From NCBI GenBank assembly GCA_000014925.1, contig CP000474.1, positions 62,001 through 126,000 of the forward strand: a stretch of 64,000 nucleotides of DNA. The letters are read 5' to 3'. The stretch comes from Paenarthrobacter aurescens TC1 (GTDB lineage Bacteria; Actinomycetota; Actinomycetes; Actinomycetales; Micrococcaceae). A model generated the notes under the pieces. The model was not told the origin of the DNA. It worked only from the letters and a program-made list of their open reading frames with translations, and did no database searches. Positions 61,153 through 64,000 of this stretch are shown here, one piece after another (position 1 is the stretch's first letter; every line of letters begins with the position of its first letter). Position numbers and translations under genes: made by a program.

Positions 61153-62187
61153 ATGCGTATTGTGATCATCGGTGCAACAGGACACGGCGGTACGGAGCTG
61201 CTGAAACGGCTCCAGAGGGCACGTTCGGAAGAGGGCGCGGACTTGGAGTTGGTGGGTGTCGTCCGGCGGCAACCTGATCAGGATGCCGCCCCGTATCACG
61301 GAGTGGAGTGGCACACCCTGGACATCAGCGCCGCTGAGGATCAACCCGCCCTGGAAGAAGCTTTGGCAGGCGCCGATGCGCTGGTTCATCTGGCGTGGCT
61401 GATCCAGCCGAACCACAACCGGGAGATGCTCCGCCGGACCAATGTGGCCGGGACAGCCCACGTGCTGGCCGCCGCCCGCAAGGCCGGAGTGGGGCACATC
61501 GTGTGCGCATCATCCGTTGGAGCGTACTCGCCGGCTCCCAAGGACCAACGGACCAAGGAAGGGTGGCCAACGGGTGGCATCCGCAGTTCGCATTACAGCG
61601 CGGACAAGGCGGCACAGGAAAGGCTCCTGGACGGTTTCGCCAAGGAGAACCCGGATATTGTGGTGGCCCGGCTGCGCCCCGCGCTGATGTTCAGCGCAGG
61701 CGGCGGCAGTGAGGTTGGCCGCTACTTCCTGGGACGGGTTTTGCCTCGCTTGGTTCCGCGTAAGCCGTGGCTGCCGCTGCTTGCCATCCCCAAGGAGATG
61801 GTGTTCCAGGCCGTCCACACTGCTGACGTCGCTGATGCCTACTGGCGTGTGTTGGAGCGCAGAGCGGAAGGTGCTTACAACATCGCCGCCGAGCCGGTCA
61901 TCGACCCCAACGCCTTGGCGTGGATTTTCAACGCCCGGCGGGTGATGCCGTTCCCGCTTCCGGTGCTGCGCGCCGTCGTCGAGGTCAGTTGGCGACTCCG
62001 GCTGCAGGTGACCGACGGTGGTTGGGTGGACATGGCGGCCAACGCGCCCATCATGGATACAGCCCGGGCGCACACTCTTTTGGGCTGGTCGCCCAAGCAT
62101 TCGTCGTTGGAGTCGCTGGCGGAAATGCTGGACGGGATCGGCGCGGGCAAGGGCCGGAAGGGCTCGCCGCCGCTGACGCCGCGCTAG
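61153..62187 (+). CDS. NAD-dependent epimerase/dehydratase family protein
   Basis: This 344-residue extended SDR has IIGATGHGGTELL (5-17), an SVGAY-type Ser and YSADKAAQE (Tyr-x3-Lys). Coming directly after HldE copy 2, it could be the ADP-heptose 6-epimerase step (HldD), but the sequence is not a clear HldD. It could act on another nucleotide sugar or on a lipid. The C-terminal RKGSPPLTPR tail is basic. Confidence 0.8.
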   Translation: MRIVIIGATGHGGTELLKRLQRARSEEGADLELVGVVRRQPDQDAAPYHGVEWHTLDISAAEDQPALEEALAGADALVHLAWLIQPNHNREMLRRTNVAGTAHVLAAARKAGVGHIVCASSVGAYSPAPKDQRTKEGWPTGGIRSSHYSADKAAQERLLDGFAKENPDIVVARLRPALMFSAGGGSEVGRYFLGRVLPRLVPRKPWLPLLAIPKEMVFQAVHTADVADAYWRVLERRAEGAYNIAAEPVIDPNALAWIFNARRVMPFPLPVLRAVVEVSWRLRLQVTDGGWVDMAANAPIMDTARAHTLLGWSPKHSSLESLAEMLDGIGAGKGRKGSPPLTPR

Positions 62188-62190
62188 CCT

Positions 62191-63273
62191 TTACTCGGCC
62201 GACAACACCACGGTAAGAATACGGCGCAGGCTCATGGCGACCGACGCTGGTGCATTTACAGAGGACTGATCGGCTGCGGCCTCTGCCACTGCGTTGCTGA
62301 GCGCCGTGATGCTGTCCTTAGCTCGCGCCAAGCGATTGGCCAGCTCACCGTTCTCGGCGTCGCGCCAATGATCAATCACGGCCGCGGTCGCCTCCAGGGC
62401 CTCGGAAAGGTTGCCCACCACGGCATCCGGGATCACCGTGCCCGCGTCTTTTTCCCAGATGGCGCTGGCCAGGACATCGGTGATGTCCTGGACGTGGAAG
62501 GTGAGGCGTTCAAGGGTCCGCAAACCAGCGAGGTCGCCGGGAAGGCGGGTTGCACGACGGCGGGACCGGGGATTTGCTTTGGCGCTCAGCTCAGCTTGGT
62601 GCACCGCCGTCCGCACAGCTGCCGCGGTGAGTGAGAGTTCGTCGCTGCGGCTTGCCCAGGCCTCATGATTGGGCGGCCAGGACTCCTCCATTGCTCGGGC
62701 CATGTCCTTGAGTTGCCGGGATAAAGCTTCCTGATGACCTGCGATGGCGGGATCGATGTCCTCCAGGTGCAGGGGCGGGAAGACCAGCCAGTTCACAGCG
62801 AAGCCTACGGCCACGCCCAGGGCCATCTGCAGAACGTACGCAAAAGAGAATCCCTCAGCGTTGGAGTCTCCCAGCACCAGCACGAACAGTGCGGCCATGG
62901 GAATCCACTCGGACGCCGTCCCTAGCCGGGGAAGTCCGCCTATGAGGACGCCGAGCCCCACCACCACCGCAACAGCCAGGGCAGTCGGGGCGGCCACGGT
63001 GGTGATGGCGAAGGCCATCCCGATGCCTAGGACCAGTCCGGCCAGGCTTTGCAGCCCATGTTTGGCGGAATCCGCCACAGTGGGGTGCATGCTGACCAAG
63101 GCGCCCAGTGGGGCGTAATACGGATACTCGGCGGCAGACCCGGGCATGAAGGGCGCCAAATACCAGGCCAGTCCCGCTGCGACTGCTGTTTTCGCAGCGA
63201 AGAGGAGGCGGTGGCGTGTGATGGTTTTTCGAAGCGCGGGAATCAGCCGTCGCCTTAAGGGCATTTGGCTCAT
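62191..63273 (-). CDS. FUSC-family membrane protein (aromatic acid exporter-like)
   Basis: This 360-residue protein has five to six transmembrane helices in the first half (about 22-170, with YPYYAPLGALVSMHPTV) and a cytoplasmic helical second half, as in FUSC/YccS-type proteins related to p-hydroxybenzoic acid efflux. Substrate is unknown. The start ATG 63273 has a -10-like CAACGT seven bases upstream; TTG 63276 is possible. It is convergent with the epimerase, with a 3-bp gap. Confidence 0.85.
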   Translation of the reverse strand: MSQMPLRRRLIPALRKTITRHRLLFAAKTAVAAGLAWYLAPFMPGSAAEYPYYAPLGALVSMHPTVADSAKHGLQSLAGLVLGIGMAFAITTVAAPTALAVAVVVGLGVLIGGLPRLGTASEWIPMAALFVLVLGDSNAEGFSFAYVLQMALGVAVGFAVNWLVFPPLHLEDIDPAIAGHQEALSRQLKDMARAMEESWPPNHEAWASRSDELSLTAAAVRTAVHQAELSAKANPRSRRRATRLPGDLAGLRTLERLTFHVQDITDVLASAIWEKDAGTVIPDAVVGNLSEALEATAAVIDHWRDAENGELANRLARAKDSITALSNAVAEAAADQSSVNAPASVAMSLRRILTVVLSAE

Positions 63274-63390
63274 CAACCCAACGTTGGCAGGTCTGGCTCC
63301 ACCTGTCGAGCGGAGAAAGCCGAAAGTGGGCTACAGCATCTTTTGGAAATTGTGGTGATTAGAACCTTGGTTAGCGGGTACACACCCATT

Positions 63391-63412
63391 GATAGTAACG
63401 ATACTTACTATC
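63391..63412. promoter_or_regulatory. Perfect inverted repeat upstream of the last gene
   Basis: GATAGTAA-CGATAC-TTACTATC is a 22-bp palindrome with 8-bp arms, 44 bp before ATG 63457. It is a probable operator. A GGGTAC just before it (63376-63381) resembles a SigB/SigF-type -10, which would suit a stress gene, but the -35 is poor. Confidence 0.5.
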
Positions 63413-63456
63413 CCGGCTGCTGTCCGCAGCCTGCCAACTGTGGAAAGAGAGCGATA

Positions 63457-64000
63457 ATGACTGAGAGCAAATCGCCGCAGGACGGAAGCTTCGCGGCGCC
63501 AAACACCGGTGCCCATGCAGGCACCGAACCGTTCACGGGAAACTACCTGGACTCGGCCGATGTTGAGACTCAAACTGCTGGAACCACCGGAATCAGTGGA
63601 ACTCCCGCTGGTTCGGGAACCGGTTCCGACAGCTCCGGCAAGGTGGATACCGCCAAGGAAGAAGCTGCGGGTGTAGCAGGCGCCGTAAGTGACGCCGCGG
63701 GCGGAGTCGTGGACACCGCCAAGACCGAGGCCGGACACGTGGCCCACGAAGTCAAGGTAAATGCCCGCCAACTGCTGACGCAGACCAAGGGTGAGCTGAG
63801 CGAACAGGCCCAGGCCCAGCAGCAGCGTGTTGCCGAAGGTTTGCGGTCCATTTCCGACGAACTTTCCACCATGGCCAACTCGACTGAAAACGGTGGTGTT
63901 GCCACGGACTTGGTCCAGCAGGCAGCCCAGCGCTCCTCCTCCGTTGCCCAGTGGTTGGAAGGCCGGGATCCCGGCTCGCTGCTGGATGAAGTCAAGGGCT
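63457..64000 (+). CDS. Low-complexity stress-type protein (5' part)
   Basis: The first 181 residues are in the window. The protein is Ala/Gly/Thr/Ser-rich, then has a helical amphipathic region (AKEEAAGVAGAVSDAAGG, then VNARQLLTQTKGELSEQAQA) that resembles CsbD/LEA-like and DUF3618-associated proteins. Micrococcales genomes often place it before holin-like DUF1469 and DUF3618 genes. A purine-rich AAAGAGAG precedes ATG 63457. Function is unknown; a membrane-proximal stress role is likely. Confidence 0.7.
   Translation, partial: MTESKSPQDGSFAAPNTGAHAGTEPFTGNYLDSADVETQTAGTTGISGTPAGSGTGSDSSGKVDTAKEEAAGVAGAVSDAAGGVVDTAKTEAGHVAHEVKVNARQLLTQTKGELSEQAQAQQQRVAEGLRSISDELSTMANSTENGGVATDLVQQAAQRSSSVAQWLEGRDPGSLLDEVKG

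Overview
The window is high-GC actinobacterial chromosome. It most resembles the Arthrobacter/Paenarthrobacter group (Micrococcales). The evidence is the codon usage, the DUF2630, DUF1905, DUF2975 and DUF5937 families, GAF-ANTAR regulation, many apparently leaderless genes, a CebEFG-type sugar operon with a CebR-like operator, and short palindromic repeats between genes. I see no tRNA or rRNA gene, CRISPR array, insertion sequence or prophage. The genus is inferred from gene content, not measured.

Layout. 1-9973: metabolism and housekeeping, with a HAD phosphatase tail, a methyltransferase-like membrane protein, an atypical SDR, a glycerophosphodiesterase, a GH2 glycosidase, a hydroxyacid dehydrogenase, glycerate kinase, small DUF proteins and an alpha/beta hydrolase. 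9980-11793: a lower-GC three-gene operon (EspR-like HTH, ImmA-like metallopeptidase, seven-helix membrane protein) with a palindromic operator candidate; this is my main candidate for a little-described system. 12391-18333: MFS exporter with divergent ArsR-type regulator, DHFR-like reductase, secreted FG-GAP protein and DJ-1/PfpI protein. 18527-19305: DUF2975/XRE pair. 19151-26300: a six-gene minus-strand beta-glucoside (cellobiose-type) operon with two identical 14-bp operators around a clear promoter.

26641-42784: secreted GH25 lysozyme with C-terminal repeats, uracil/xanthine permease, a GH26-like/OpgC fusion, a nitroreductase, a 2'-5' RNA ligase-like protein, phosphoglucomutase, an SDR, a DUF4190 protein, a POT peptide transporter, amidase plus S51 peptidase, rhodanese, prephenate dehydratase and a small acidic protein. 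42781-50400: lipid kinase, leaderless serS, an AbiEi-like/DUF559-like protein flanked by related inverted repeats, HAD phosphatase, AraC regulator, DUF1761 protein, and a divergent GAF-ANTAR / stress sigma factor pair.

50408-62187: a heptose and glycosyltransferase cluster. It holds GmhB and GmhA homologues, two HldE-type bifunctional proteins, three GT9 (heptosyltransferase-family) enzymes, two other glycosyltransferases, an SDR and an epimerase, mostly joined by ATGA/GTGA overlaps. Together these could convert sedoheptulose-7-phosphate to a nucleotide-activated heptose and transfer it to a surface glycan in a monoderm bacterium. The window ends with a FUSC-family membrane protein and the 5' part of a stress-type low-complexity protein.
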